Below, one piece after another: positions 34,070 through 46,110 of a DNA stretch of 64,000 bases; the stretch's first letter is position 1; each line of letters begins with the position of its first letter. The notes beneath the pieces are model-generated. The model was not told the origin of the DNA and searched no databases. It saw only the letters and a list, made by a program, of their open reading frames with translations. The stretch is taken from NCBI GenBank assembly GCA_020726505.1, contig JAHLEZ010000008.1:434001-498000 (forward strand). Direction: 5' to 3'. The DNA is from Leptodontidium sp. MPI-SDFR-AT-0119. Lineage: Eukaryota; Ascomycota; Leotiomycetes; Helotiales; Leptodontidiaceae. A program made the translations under genes and the position numbers.

Positions 34070-34943
34070 GTTGTTGGTCCAAAGGCACCAGCGTCGATTG
34101 ATACAGTAACTGGAACAACGTGGTGGGGCCGAGATGTTGGCGAAAATAGGTTCAAAGGAGTGAACGATGGGGATCTTTGGCGAAGGAATAGAATAGAATA
34201 CAATAGTATTAGATGGTGACAGGAGGTGGTTATTTGCAGCAGCAGCAATGGGCTTCCTTAGCAACAAGTGTGAATTAATTAATTCGTCAAGATAAAGACC
34301 GCTCTATCGACCGTGACGAAAGAATGCGGATAACCATCAAGTTTCAGCTGAAAAGCCTCTGCGGCTGAGCTGCATAACTTTATATACGTGGGCCTCCGTC
34401 CATAAGCGACACCTTTGCTGCAGCACAGAGGGAAACCAATGCGAAGCGGCTGTGGCGGCACCGCGTGATCATCACAAAAATTCAAGTTCGGGAATCGCCC
34501 CAACTGTTCAACAAGGTATTAAGTATCAGCATACTTAGGGTTCTTCCATCCTGTTCGCTCTCTTAACCGAGTTTTAAGCCATCATGGAAAAGTTGAACTA
34601 GACCTTCCTAATCGACCGCTTTGTCCTATATAAGTGTGGCGTTCTTCTAGGGCTTCCATGCTCAGCCCACGTGCCGCTTTCGCTCTGCCTTGATGCCACT
34701 CAATCTTCTTCCGACTTCTGACCCAGACACAAACCGCATCACACTGCGTCACAGCACTCCAGCACCTTCCGCTCTCAGAAACTTAAGGCGGGAATCCCAG
34801 GTCGCAATTCAGAATTCAAACCCGGCCAAGCGTAGCTTAATCTGATAAGCGGAAACAGCTCAGAAATCGTACGTCAGCTAGCACTAGGTGCGCATTTCCT
34901 CCCCGTCCCGTCATAGAACAGGTGCTGAGAAGGCCACTTAGAG
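34070..34943. other. Divergent intergenic region between the TPR and second HET loci
   Basis: About 870 bp between oppositely oriented genes. It would hold both promoters. The minus frame at 34279-34503 has no motif. Two TATATA-like words occur near 34380 and 34630 without further support. Confidence 0.35.
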
Positions 34944-37047
34944 ATGGACTCCAGCGAACGGCACATGGACCAAGATACTCTGGTAGAGTCAAACAGAGTG
35001 GAATCGTCTACTGGGCGACAACAAGGGTTTGGGACTTTAAGCTCTGCTTATGAGTACTCGTCCTTAAACAGTGAGGAAAACGCAATTCGGATTCTCCGAA
35101 TCAAACCTGGAGCTGTCGGTGATCCTATTCATTGCAATGTAGAGGAAATATCCCTTGACAGACCTGTTGAGTAATTACTTTGCATTGTCGTACGCCTGGG
35201 GACATTCCCTTCGTTCACACATTATCTGGCTTGATGGAAAGCTATTCACGATTGGGAACAACCTCTTTTCCGCACTACATCATCTCCGGGACGAATCTAA
35301 AGAACTAGCGATTTGGATTGATGCCATTTGTATCAACCAAAACGACAGAGTGGAACGATCTACATAGATAATGATCATGTCCAACATTTACGGCAAGGCT
35401 TCGAGTGTTATTATTTGGCTCGGGCCTGGGGATCACCACAGCCAATTAGCTTTTGAGTGGATTGAAAAGACCGCAACAGGCCTTAGAGACCTCTTGAGTG
35501 ATCCCCATGAGGACGACATGACGTCTGATAATCAAAGCCACCACACACTACTCGAGCACGACTTTAATCCGTCTCGAGGAGAAACTGCCGCTTTGATAAA
35601 CACGTTTGGTATGCAAGGGGACGACCACATGAACAGTATCTTTGGAGAGTCAACAGTGGAGGGCAGAGGCTGGTGGCACCGAAAGTGGGTCATCCAGGAA
35701 GTCTATCATGCAAAAAATGTCAGCCTTCGATGTGGCTACTTACAGTGCGACTGGGAACTTCTTGAGGGTCTTTCGCTAATTATGACGGAATGGGCTGACA
35801 AACTACTCGATTCGTCGCACACTAAGGGAAGGAGTGATATAGTCTGGGCAAAATATGCATTCGGCGCAGTTGGTCCACTCAGTTCTTTAACCAGGAAGTC
35901 TCCATCAGCCATACCGGCACTGTCTTTAGAGGATGCCATCCTAGAGTCGAGGTCTTTTGGATCAACAGAGCCTCGAGATCACGTCTACGCTCTGTTGAAT
36001 ATCTGCTACTTTCCTATCAGAACCGTAACCCCTGATTATACAAAACCGGTTCACACGGTCTTTGCGGATGCTGCTAAGGTGATAATTTCAGAGTCTTTGA
36101 ATTTGGATATTCTCTGCAGAGCTCAAGGTAAATGGTCCTTTTCGAGATCTCAGATTGAGTTCGATGAAGAAATTCACCCCTCCTGGAGCCCTAATTTTGC
36201 ACAGATGTTGGATGACACATTCGGATGTTCGACCACGGCTCTACTGTGCTTCAGGCAAAAAGTCTTTGATGCATGACTGGGCAGACTTAGGAGAGAATAT
36301 TCTGCAGCCTCGTGGGATTCTCAGTGATGTCGTCACAACCGTTACCCCTCAGATCCCCATGGCTCCCAGGGAGAGCTTCATGGACGAGTTTTTGAGTTGG
36401 GAAGAATCGCACCTGAAGTTAAACACATTTCCTGACTGTCATTCCCAGAATGATGCTACGGAAGAAGCCTACCTGCGAATCCTCTTGTGGGATTCGACCC
36501 CAGTTCCAGAAAGAACGAGTAGATGTGTCCGACGCAGAATCAAAACCGAGGAGCTCACAAAATACAAACATGCCTGGGCTCAGCGATGGGAAACTAGAGA
36601 CACAATAGTTACAAAGAAGCTTCCTCCGCTTGCGGACCACTCGGGGATGATGCCAGAATCGCGAATGAGACTGCAGATAATGTTCGAGGCCTTAAGGGAA
36701 TTTAGCTGAGGATATTGGTCCTTCTGCTTGACGAGGAAAGGATATATGGGGTGGGTTCCGTACGACACTAAAGCGGGGGACTTGGTATCTGTTTTATATG
36801 GCTCAAGTGTTCCATTTGTGCTGCGCCCGTACCTCCCACCGGCCCTTACAAAGAGCAATGCCGCACCAGAAAACGTTAGACCTAGATGCTTTACACTCAT
36901 TGGGACGTCATATCTTCAAGGGATGAGTAAGTACAGTTTGCGATACTTCAAGAATTGCGATACTAACTCAATTTTACAGTGGATGGTGAGTTAGTCGAGG
37001 CCGTTCAAAGAAAGGAGTCCTTTGAAGAAACTATACATCTCTATTAG
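34944..37047 (+). pseudogene. HET-domain pseudogene
   Basis: Collinear with HET proteins: NAIRILRIKPG, NYFALSYAWG, AIWIDAICINQNDRVE, MSNIYGKASSVIIWLGPG, WHRKWVIQEVYHAKN, GSTEPRDHVYALLNI, DYTKPVHTVFADAA, KGYMGWVPYDTKAGDLVSVL, VPFVLRP, and after an intron (donor GTAAGT at about 36926, acceptor TTTTACAG at 36979) MDGELVEAV before the stop at 37045-37047. Broken by a frameshift near 35165, TAG at 35365-35367, a frameshift near 36255 and TGA at 36707-36709. Both stops fit single C-to-T changes. The retained intron with a canonical branch site shows that decay is fairly recent. Confidence 0.88.
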
Positions 37048-37262
37048 TATTGTAATGTGGGCTTGCATAAGAGACTTAAATTGGCCATTTGGGCCTATGA
37101 AGTTCGAGCCGAGGAGTCAGAAGGGTTACTGCTGCCCTACGAAATCCTCTGGCTCTCCCAGCAGTCTCATGAGATTAAGGAAGCATGGCCAGTAGCATGG
37201 ATGGTGGGTAGGCCAATGCCGAATGTGGCCTCCTCCGTGATACAAATCAACTCGTAATCGCG

Positions 37263-37649
37263 ATGAACAACGAAGCCAAAGTTCGCCGATCAACCAAGTT
37301 GGTAGTTCTAGGGAAGGCGAAGGTGATGAGTTATGAGGAAATCGAGGAGGCACGAGCAAAGCGTCTGCGAAGGAGCCTACAAAAGGGAAAAGGGAAAGGA
37401 AAATGTGGTCGGAAGTGCAAGAATCTTGAGTTAGAGGCAGGTGAGGCAGAGCCAGAGTCAGAAGTGGAGAAGGATCTAGAAGTGGCGCGTGCTGTGAAGG
37501 ACGTCAAGAAGGGCAATAGATAACCTGGTGGGAAGCATAAAAGTGCGGCGCAAGAGGCAGATGAGCCAGAGCCAGAGCCAGAGCCAGAAGTGGCGCTGAT
37601 GATCGAAGGGCCAAAACCATGGAGGGCACCAGTGGCGCGGATGATATGA
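37263..37649 (+). pseudogene. C-terminal relic of a pogo/Fot1-type DDE transposase
   Basis: The reading frame NNEAKVRRSTKLVVLGKAK, VMSYEEIEEARAKR, a Lys/Arg-rich stretch, an acidic EPEPEPEPE run, and the end PKPWRAPVARM is the tail of fungal pogo-like DDE transposases. One in-frame TAA (37521-37523) separates two parts of the tail. The catalytic DDE domain, the DNA-binding helix-turn-helix and the terminal repeats are all missing. The 12-bp word CAGAGC repeated at 37565-37590 is part of the acidic run. The fragment directly follows the HET pseudogene. Confidence 0.65.
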
Positions 37650-38490
37650 GACTGTAGCACGAAAGAATACATAGCAGAAATGAGACGCAGTAATATCAGG
37701 GAGGCTTGGGTGTAGCCTAGGTTGCGTGTGCTGCGAAGCGTGGTGTCGCTGTCGATGTGGAGAACGAGGGAGTGGTAGCCTTGGGTGATGTAGCGACTTT
37801 GCTTTGCTTGGTCGACTTCCCATGTGGTCCCGCCGATGAAAGGGTTGAAGATTCGCCGGGCGCATACTGGGTAGCGATAGCCGATGCACCCTGCTGTATC
37901 CATGGAGTTGGGGGAGTTGAAGTTGGGATGGCTTGGTGACATGGGCGTGTCCCAAGCTTCTAATGTCCTATAAAAATCAATCTTGCTAAAAGGCACTCAA
38001 AAATTTGTAAGTTCCAGAAGATACTAAAAATCAGGTGCTGGTTTAAAATGGATTCCCTCTTTGTCGGTCTTCAAAGGGAAGTGCGGCTGGATCGTCTATA
38101 GAGAAGCTGGATCTGACTCTTCCGAATATCGGCTCTTCGTGATTAAGTTGTTCTTGAAGAATGGTTAATATCTAATAAGAGGGGTATCCTTGGAAGTCGG
38201 GCCGTGTAGACGTAGCTTGCAAAGGTAAATATGCATTGATGATCTCCTAAAGAGATGAACAAACCGTCAAGCGAATTAGCAAGCAAAATATGACAAGTTT
38301 AAAACTTCCTAGAAGTCATTCACAGTCGGCTAACCTACCCAGGAGATGAGATATATTAAATCGCTTTGCACATGGACTCATAATCATGCATACAATTTCA
38401 GGTGTAAATAAATGATTAAATTCAAGCCTTTGAGTCCCATGTGAATTTGGATTCTCTCTGTCGGTAATGCTTATCGAACAAGGGAGCATC
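37650..38490. other. Unassigned stretch between transposase relic and P450
   Basis: A minus-strand frame (37996 to about 37650) reads like protein (RYITQGYHSLVLHIDSD, LRSTRNLGYTQASLIL) but continues into the antisense of the transposase tail and matches no family I know. It may be a gene fragment next to the transposon. The remaining 500 bp show nothing. Confidence 0.3.
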
Positions 38491-40412
38491 TTATACACTC
38501 TGCTCACGTTTCCTGAACTGAAGGATAGGCCCATCTTTCCCTATAGTCACAAAGTGACTTGTCACTTGAAACTCATCCTCCTTCTCTCTCCCTGGTCCCA
38601 TTGTTAGCCCACCCTGGCCAACCCGCCCCATCGGCCCATCCGCGATCTTAAGATCCATAGCCCAGACAACATGTGCGACTGTCAGAACGAGCTCCAGGCG
38701 AGCCATCTTTTCAGCTGCACACATGCGAGAACCGATTGAAAACGGGGAGAATGCTTTCTTGGCTTTTTCGATCATCTCCGCTGGATTATGCTCGCTCTCG
38801 ATCCAGCGTTCGGGGAGGTATCTTGAAGGCCGTGGGAAATACGCCGGATTGTGTTGGAGAGCATACAATCCGGTTCCGACAGTGGCTCCTTGGCCGATGA
38901 CTTCTCCATCGATCTCAGCTCCGCCGACTAGAACCTCCCGCCACAGAGGTGTAGAGACAGGCGGGCTCAACCTCATAGCTTCGTCAACGCACGCGCGAAG
39001 ATAAGTACAAGATCTGATATTAGGGCCGGCATGAATATCACTAACATCCTGGAAGGTGCTGCGCACTTCTTCATTAAGCTTGGTGAGAGCTTCAGGGTTT
39101 CGGGAGAGATAAAAGAATATTGCTGCAAAAGCAGACGCTGTGGTATCAGACCCTGATGAAACCAACCATGTTCGCGTTAGCTTCTCAGTAAAGATATGAA
39201 AGACCGGCTGACAGAAATCTACATACCGGCGACTATTAGAGTGACTGATTCGGCCAGCAACTCCGGGATCGGAAGGCCTTCACCAGTCTCGGAATCCTTT
39301 GCCTCCATCAAGTTCTGGAAGGCATCTCGATGGCCCTCTAGAGCAGCGCCTTGCAATCTTGTCATAGCGATTTGCGTGGCCTTTTCGAAAAATCTGATAG
39401 CCGACAATTGCCCCTTTGAAATTATCCACTTCAACGCCTTCCACTTCAGCAGTCGGGGAATATGTGATAGCACCCCGACACGGTACATCATATCGTCGGT
39501 TGCATGAACGATGAATCGGTTATCCGGTCGTGACAGTAGATCCAAGGGATGGCTAAACACCACATTTGCCATGATGTCGAAGGAAAGGTAGTTGCCTGTT
39601 TGAACAGGGTAGTCAGACATCGTGATATCATCCAGAGTATCATTTGATATAGAGACTCACACCACTCCGCCATGTTCCGAGGCGAGGACCATTCTTAACA
39701 TCCTCCCGACGAACCATTACTCCCCTCATCCAGTAGCTTTTCACAAAATAGCTGAATCTTCGACTGAATGATGCTTTCATAGCCTTGTAAAGCAGTCTCG
39801 GTGAATCCTTGGCCAATTACCCTGCGCTTCCGGCCATGTGCCTTTTTATCCTTTACGCCGAGGATACTGCTATGTGATACAGGTGGTTGTGCCAAGATGT
39901 CATATTCTTCGCCCTTCCCTGTGTTCTTACCATAAGAATATATGTCTTTGTATTTATGTTAGCTTCATCCGTTTCTGCTTCACTAGTGTGCACAGGCAAT
40001 CCTACCACCATACCCGGTAGTAGAGTTGTTGATGAGTTTGTTGGGACCGTATCGGACAAAGGTGCCTGGCAAAAGTATGACTTAGCAGTGCCTCGGAGGG
40101 CTGTCGCGGCTCTCGCATGTTTCTCACCATATTGCTCATGGCATCTTAAAACGTCAATGTGAATGTCGCCGATGTAGTTGTGGTATAGGGGGTATAGGTC
40201 CGTGACTTTTGCGAGTAGTGGCCCTGGGTACTTCGACAATGGGTGGAAAAACAAGCGATAGACGCAAGCAACGATAACCTAGGTGAATCACAATTAGCTT
40301 TCAACGGCTTAACATATGGAATAGAAAAGAAAAGTATAACAACATAGACAAGCCCCAGCACGGCCAGGAGCGCGGCAACTTGCAGCGGCTGAATCTGGAG
40401 GAAAATTCTCAT
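38491..40412 (-). pseudogene. Cytochrome P450 with one premature stop
   Basis: Microsomal P450 of the fungal benzoate-4-hydroxylase-like type. Six exons keep frame: 40412-40341, 40278-40128, 40065-40006, 39945-39661, 39595-39227, 39152-38491 (introns 60-74 bp), total 533 codons, normal length. Features: N-terminal anchor (LQVAALLAVLGLVYV), FFHPLSKYPGP, GRKRRVIGQGFTE, NYLSFDIMANVVF, the I-helix GSDTTAS, ExxR in DEAMRLSPP, PERW, and heme loop FSIGSRMCAAEK with the Cys ligand (the Gly after Cys is Ala). The only defect is TAA at 39695-39697, one C-to-T change from CAA, in a loop before PRNMAEWC. No intron can remove it. If it is a base-call error, the gene is intact. Confidence 0.85.
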
Positions 40413-42905
40413 GATGAGAAGCTAACGGCAGGAGTGTTTTGAGTTTCAGCGTGCTATCCTGTAAATGACCCGTGTATAAAAATCGCTGGAGTCCAAATGG
40501 AGCAGTTGGTCATTCAAGTAATTGTGTAGCACAAACATTCCGGTTCGACAAGATACAGAGCGATATTTAGCAATCCGAACAATTGGCGCCTGCAATACAT
40601 CTGAAGATCTTGTTATGCCCGCTCGCTTCCCCACAAGAGGCAGCCATGCATAGCATCCATGCTCATCGTCAAGAGTCGCTTCGGCAGACTCATTGCAACT
40701 ATGGCGACTCTTCGATTACAAACTGTGGCCCTTCAACCGCTTCAGATGCGGTGGTGGAGCCCTTTCCTTTGGGCGGGAGATTAACACCCCGCTTGACCTG
40801 CATGAATCGGATATGTAAAATGTCCGGTCACCGTTACGCCCGTAGGGGCCTCACGAGGTGACAGGGCAAGTTGAGAGATGCATTCTATATCACAAACATA
40901 ATGGAGACGGTCTAACGCCAAACGAAGTGTGTCACTAGTAGCACTACTTTCTTGCAATACTTAGGCTAAATGGCTTTGAATTAAACCCGGTAGGCCTTAG
41001 ATAATAGATTGTCCTTGTGAGCATTGCCGACGACTATGCAACAGCTTCTGGGAACAAAAGTGGGTTTAAAACATTTCGATTATAAATGGTAGCCATCACG
41101 AATTGGGGGTGGGAGGTGCGGTGGGGGAGTGCACTCCCTGTGCTCTTTGCTCTCGAGGTAAATCGTGGGATGTAAGTACGAGCTAGAACTATCCAACATC
41201 GCTGCCAATGTGCACGTGCGAGCTCCATGTCAAGAAATAGACAATTATTTAGCGAATAGCATCGGAGGCCTGGCCTATGCATATATTAGTCGATTGGTCT
41301 CAGTCCTTATGTTGGCGACAAATCTAAAGCCTTCCTTAACCCTCACTAATCGACCAAGTCTATATATATCCGGGAAGAAGCAGATCATTTGCCTTCTCAA
41401 TCCCTATACCTTCTGCCACGCGCCCTTGCTGACTACCGCTCCAAGCAAGTTTGAGAAATATTTGCTGAAAAGCGTTATGGAGTTATGGTAAATACTGACA
41501 CGATCAAATTGAGGCTAAAGCCTACGTCCGTAAATGTAGCTGCCCTGTGCTGTACACCTCGAGATCACTAATCGTGAAGTTCTGAGGAACCACCGAGGGT
41601 ATGCGTGCAGACGCAAGCGCACGTACGGACTTCCGATGGCTATAGATCATTTGCGAGGGCAGGTCATGTTCGAAAAGCACTCTGAGATACCTCGGCAGCT
41701 CAACTGATTGATTAGTTGCTCGCCTGGACTATGGAAATACAGAGGAATTTCCGCCGCAAAGGGCAGGATTAGAGCGCCCTCAACCGATCTTTTGAAGTTT
41801 AGAAGCTGCGATCGCTAACTGAAGCAACCTTCTGCTTTTGATCCCGGAGAGGTTGATTAACACTAAGCTGGAAGCTTCCGATTGTCAGCTATTGTCTATA
41901 CGAAACTCACAGATGAGGTTGGTATCGAATGAGGTCGTTGATGATACGTCTCGCTGCTAGACACTGCCCTAGGTCGATGATAAGGAGCTGCACAAGCTAC
42001 TTTTCGAGCATAAGACTTTGTGTTTGCTGGAGTAGACATTCAAAATCGGGGAATTTCAGGCCGATCAACTCTTAACCTCCAGATTAGAGATTCCATAAAA
42101 GTGAATAAAAATCTCGATGCTGGATAAGAGACATAGCGATTTGGGTCCTTAATTCTATTGTGCCACTGGGGGAAATCCCGGGGAAAGCCGGGATTCAATG
42201 CCATCTGTGGTCAGGTTACCTCACCGCCTACCAGGGAATGGCGCTGATTTCAAGTGAAAACAGAGCTAGCTTGTTTCAGTTGCAAATGATTCGCCAACCT
42301 CCCATAAATCCTTTCTCAATTCTCCAATCCGATATTAGTATTCGCTCATGATATCTCTTTGCTCCCCCTGCTGACCTATTTGAATCCACGGAGAAGTAAT
42401 GTCTTTATCAGAAATCAGAAATCAGAACACTGAGCGGTAAAGTATTGAAAATCCACGCATGTTCCACCACTACTCGCCTCGAACGAACGAAGAAAGGAAC
42501 TCACAAGGGTAAGAGACCTCCACCTCATCAGCAATATTTGTCCACGATCAGGGTCAGAGATGGGCTCCAGAAGATGACGTTCTTTCGGCGAGTTGATGAG
42601 GGAAGTAGTGCACATATACCATTATCATCTTGAGCACGGAGGTAGAGTGGGTGTCTCTATTAAGTAAAATTTTGTCGCTATTCAATACATTTGAGATGTT
42701 GTTCTTGCTTTCTGTGTTTAATTTGCGATTTGGAGTGGGAGTGTGTCTTCCATGAGCTCCCAATGACCTGCTCACTTTATACAGTCACATGGTGTTGCTG
42801 TCTCTGAAGACGTGGTACTGACAATAGCTACACAAAAGCAAATGCAGTTGCTTTTTGGATTGTGGTTAAGACATTCATTTTGCGCTAGGTAACTAGAGCA
42901 ATCTC
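40413..42905. other. 2.5-kb region without a supportable gene
   Basis: Only short frames without motifs (40583-40861, 41034-41491, 42160-42351, 42445-42775). A TATATATA word at about 41361 followed by a pyrimidine-rich stretch resembles a promoter, but no coding sequence follows it. The 42400-42900 end lies just past the ADH stop. Confidence 0.4.
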
Positions 42906-44235
42906 TCACTGAAGGTCAAGAACGACTCTCCCTTGTATCCTGCCCTCGGACATCTCCTTGAAGACCTCTGTTAGGTTCTCCATTTTTTCCGACCTATATT
43001 GCGTTTCGACAATTCCACGAGAGGCAAGATCCAGCAATTCAATAGCCTCTCGTTGATTACCAACAAGAGATCCTACAATCTTGGTCTGCTTAGACACTAA
43101 GAGCGCAGGAAAGGCCGTAGAAATCGGGACCATCTCGCCCTCAGGCATACCAACACAGACAACTGTTCCTCCGAATCGAAGAAATCCCAGAGCCTGTCCA
43201 TACGCTTTGTTCGAGGAGGTACAAACAATGACAGCCGAAGCACCTAAGCCACCTGTGATTCTCTTTACCTCTTCCCCAATCGCAGTGTCGTCAAACTTGG
43301 TTATATCGATGAAGGATTCGGCCCCACAGTCCTTGACGAGAACCTCCTTACTCCCATGGTCTATGCCAATGATACGAAGCGCCATACCTCGACTTCCGAT
43401 TTGTGTTGCCAGGTGACCGAGGCCACCTCCCGCACCAACAATCACCACCCATTGGCCGCTCTTCGCTTCAGACTTGCGCAAAGCGGAGTAAGTAGTAACT
43501 CCAGCACAGAGCAGAGGAGCTGCATCAGCTGAACTCAACGCCGGAGGAATCGGAGTTACGTAGTTGGCAGGACCAACAACATACTGCTGGAAAGTGCCTG
43601 GATAATAGTATCCTGAAATCTTTTGGTTCTGGTTTGCAAATATGAGTAGTTACTAGTGCGGGTAATCGGGAAACCTACAAAGCAAACACCATCTGCACCT
43701 TCATAGCAAGCGGCGCAAGCTCCACAAGCAGCTGCAATCCACTGTGAAGACGTCAGTGTCTCATCCATCCTTGACTAGTGGGTACGAGATTCAAATACCT
43801 TAACACCAACACGATCCCCCAGCTTTATATTGCCGACCTCGGCTCCTGGGCCCAGTTTTTGGACAATGCCAACACCCTCATGGCCGCCAACTAGATTTTT
43901 GAATCAGCTGAGGATGATGCTACTCTTTTGACTAAGAGCTATCATACCCTGCCCAGCCTGGGTTGGATATGGAAGTCCTCTCCATGAATTCTCCATAATA
44001 CCAATGTCTGAGTGGCATACCCCGGAGTGTGTACTAGAAAGGATTAGCTCAATTGTATGCAATACATCGTGTCTTGAGCTTACAGTCGGATCAGAACTTC
44101 TCCTGGTCCAGGCTCGGGGGTGTCGAGGTACTCCACTTTGGTAGAGATAGTTCCCGGCTTATCATAGACGCATGCTTTGTGTTTTTTCGGTATATCGAAC
44201 GTCATCGCTGTAGCTGCTGCCATGGACTCAGTCAT
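42906..44235 (-). CDS. Zinc-dependent alcohol dehydrogenase (ADH1 type)
   Basis: Medium-chain NAD-dependent alcohol dehydrogenase, cytosolic, interconverting alcohols and aldehydes. Five exons, 44235-44084, 44033-43948, 43890-43799, 43741-43679 and 43628-42906, with introns of 50-57 bp, give 371 aa. Catalytic zinc ligands: Cys in GVCHSD and His in GGHEGVG. Structural zinc: four Cys in ACGACAACYEGADGVC with the classical spacing. Rossmann motif GAGGGLG with downstream IGIDHG (NAD preference by the Asp). NQKISGYYYPGTFQQY is the conserved ADH1 segment. The first Met (MTESMAAAT) is used; a second Met lies four codons on. All parts are intact. Confidence 0.93.
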
Positions 44236-45059
44236 AATAGGCTAGTTCAATTGTGTTTGATAGTTCCAAGAAGTTGGATTCGGTGGTGTATCTGCCGGTC
44301 GAGTCTGATCCGGACATACACGCTTTTATATGATCGAAGCTCACTATTCCTTTCTAGTCCGGCCGCGCATCGCCGTGCTTGCAGACCCATCGCCCCGGCA
44401 TAGATGTGTCTCCATCACAAGCAGTAGTGGAGGTGGAGAAAGTCCGGGGCGTAGCTTTCTCCGCATTCTCAGGCCCCGAATCGAGGAGGAAGTGGAATGG
44501 CCGAGGCAACCTGTTGAATAATCAGAGGCTGCCTCGGTGGAGCTCAAACAACCGTCAAAGAGTTTCATAATCGTCAGTTCCCTAGCGCTCTTAAAATGTC
44601 CGCTTGCCTAAATACCTGACGGTAGGGTAGCACGCCTTACCTATTAAGGAATAACCTCATGTAAAAGTTGTTATCCTTGAGTATTATTAAAAAACGCATA
44701 TTTATATCATTTCTAATGCCGAGAGAAAGGAGGTACGACTGAACGAGGACTAACTCCCTGCAGGGCTGCGAGACCTACTTATATTTCCCTCCACCATTGG
44801 GAGACCTCTATTCTTGGCGGTACGTGACTAGAACGTGATTAAAAACAGAACTTAACGAGCTCGAGACTAAGTCGAGAGCGAGTTAAGGAAAGTAAATAGG
44901 GAGTATTATATGAGTATAAGTATTAAGAATAGCTTGATACGTTAGCACCGACTAAGTCTTTAGTAATATAAATAATGATTTTAATATATATAAAAAAGAA
45001 ACTTCTTATATATAAGTAACGAACTAGGTTATGCACGTAAACATAACATAAAATACGCT
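44236..45059. other. Upstream region of the ADH gene and AT-leaning spacer
   Basis: 44240-44580 should hold the ADH promoter. Frames at 44330-44570 are shadows with no motif. 44640-45020 is AT-leaning and has short words such as GAGCTCGAG and TATATATA but no defined repeat. Confidence 0.35.
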
Positions 45060-46110
45060 ACATAAATACTCGACAACCCCTATATCCTGGCGGCCAAATG
45101 GGTGTGGTCTGGGTGAAGCAGTTCGAGCAGGTCGTTGGCACTTCGTTATCACTCTGAGTAACTGCAGCGCCTGCAAGATTCGTTGTGGAGCCTTGCTTGG
45201 AGCCAAGTGGTGAGGAAGGTCGACTAGGAGCAACAGAAGAGGCACCTGACATATTTCCTGCGTCTGGTAGAAAATTCGGGTTTGACTGAGCCATTTGTTC
45301 ACCGTTTCGCTGTCCCAGTAATGCTACATTCGATGTTGAAGCTCTTCGCGGGATCTTCTGCCTTTGGCATTTCCATTTCTCGAGCGATTGTTAGAAACGG
45401 AGTGCGTCGATGTGTGTGTTCGGCCAAGGGACCCTCCTGAAACATCCCATTCCAGAGGTGAAGATCTGATGTCTCCTGTCGTAACTCCCAATCGTTACCA
45501 GTTGCCCTGGTTTGCCACCAGAATAGCGAGCAATCTGCGTGTTGAATTGACCTGGTAAACTGGCATCCCATTACAATCCTCCCCCGGGCCCCACCCCCAT
45601 ATTCGGATCTTCCATCGGTGGTTGTGCGAATTCGTGCTGCATCATAAGCGTTCGATTAGGAAAAGTTGCACTTTCGTCGTCCTTGATATCGGAATCTCCT
45701 TTAAAAGCGAACATGTTCTCATGCCCCTTGTGAACTCCTATAAACCGCGCCGGACTATTAGGTTGCAATACTTAGGATGGGTCGATGAAATTAATGGCCT
45801 TGATATTGTGACGGCAGTGAAAATCGATCCACTTTAGGCGTTGTGCATGTATTAAGCAGCCATCGAGTTCGAAGGACTGGAAGATGCGTGGCTGTATGTG
45901 TGTGGTCTTTGAGGTCGCATATCCATACCATGTTAGACGTACATCTGCGCATTTTCTGGAATCGGCTGGAGTCGAAACAGCGAATGGACAAGCACTTCCT
46001 GGAGGAGAATAATAATCCTTTGAGTTTTGCGAGGAAGAGGGCATTGAGGCATTATTGTACATGGCGGAGAAAGGTCTATGATAAACGAGGGGTAAGTAAA
46101 ATGGCGAGAA
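45060..46110 (-). pseudogene. Truncated, decayed AreA/NIT2-type GATA factor relic
   Basis: Blocks in AreA order: MYNNASMPSSSQ, SKDYYSPPGSA, ENMFAFKGDSD, DDESATFPNRTLMMQ, PMEDPNM, WDASLPGQFNT, ARYSGGKPGQLVTIG, QKIPRRASTSN, SSVAPSRPSSPLGSKQG, and the start of the GATA finger, VPTTCSNCFTQTTPIW. The relic stops there; the second CxxC pair and the basic tail that contact DNA are gone. TAA at 45571-45573 replaces the Gln of the conserved LQW segment (CAA to TAA), another stop precedes the 45768 segment, and frames shift near 45300 and 45390. AreA-type proteins switch on nitrogen-catabolite genes; this copy cannot bind DNA. The true regulator must lie elsewhere. Confidence 0.8.

Noticed and set aside
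37331..37996. 221-codon minus frame opposite the transposase tail
   Set aside because: Its C-terminal third is antisense to the acidic and basic transposase tail; the remainder has no recognised homology and is only noted.
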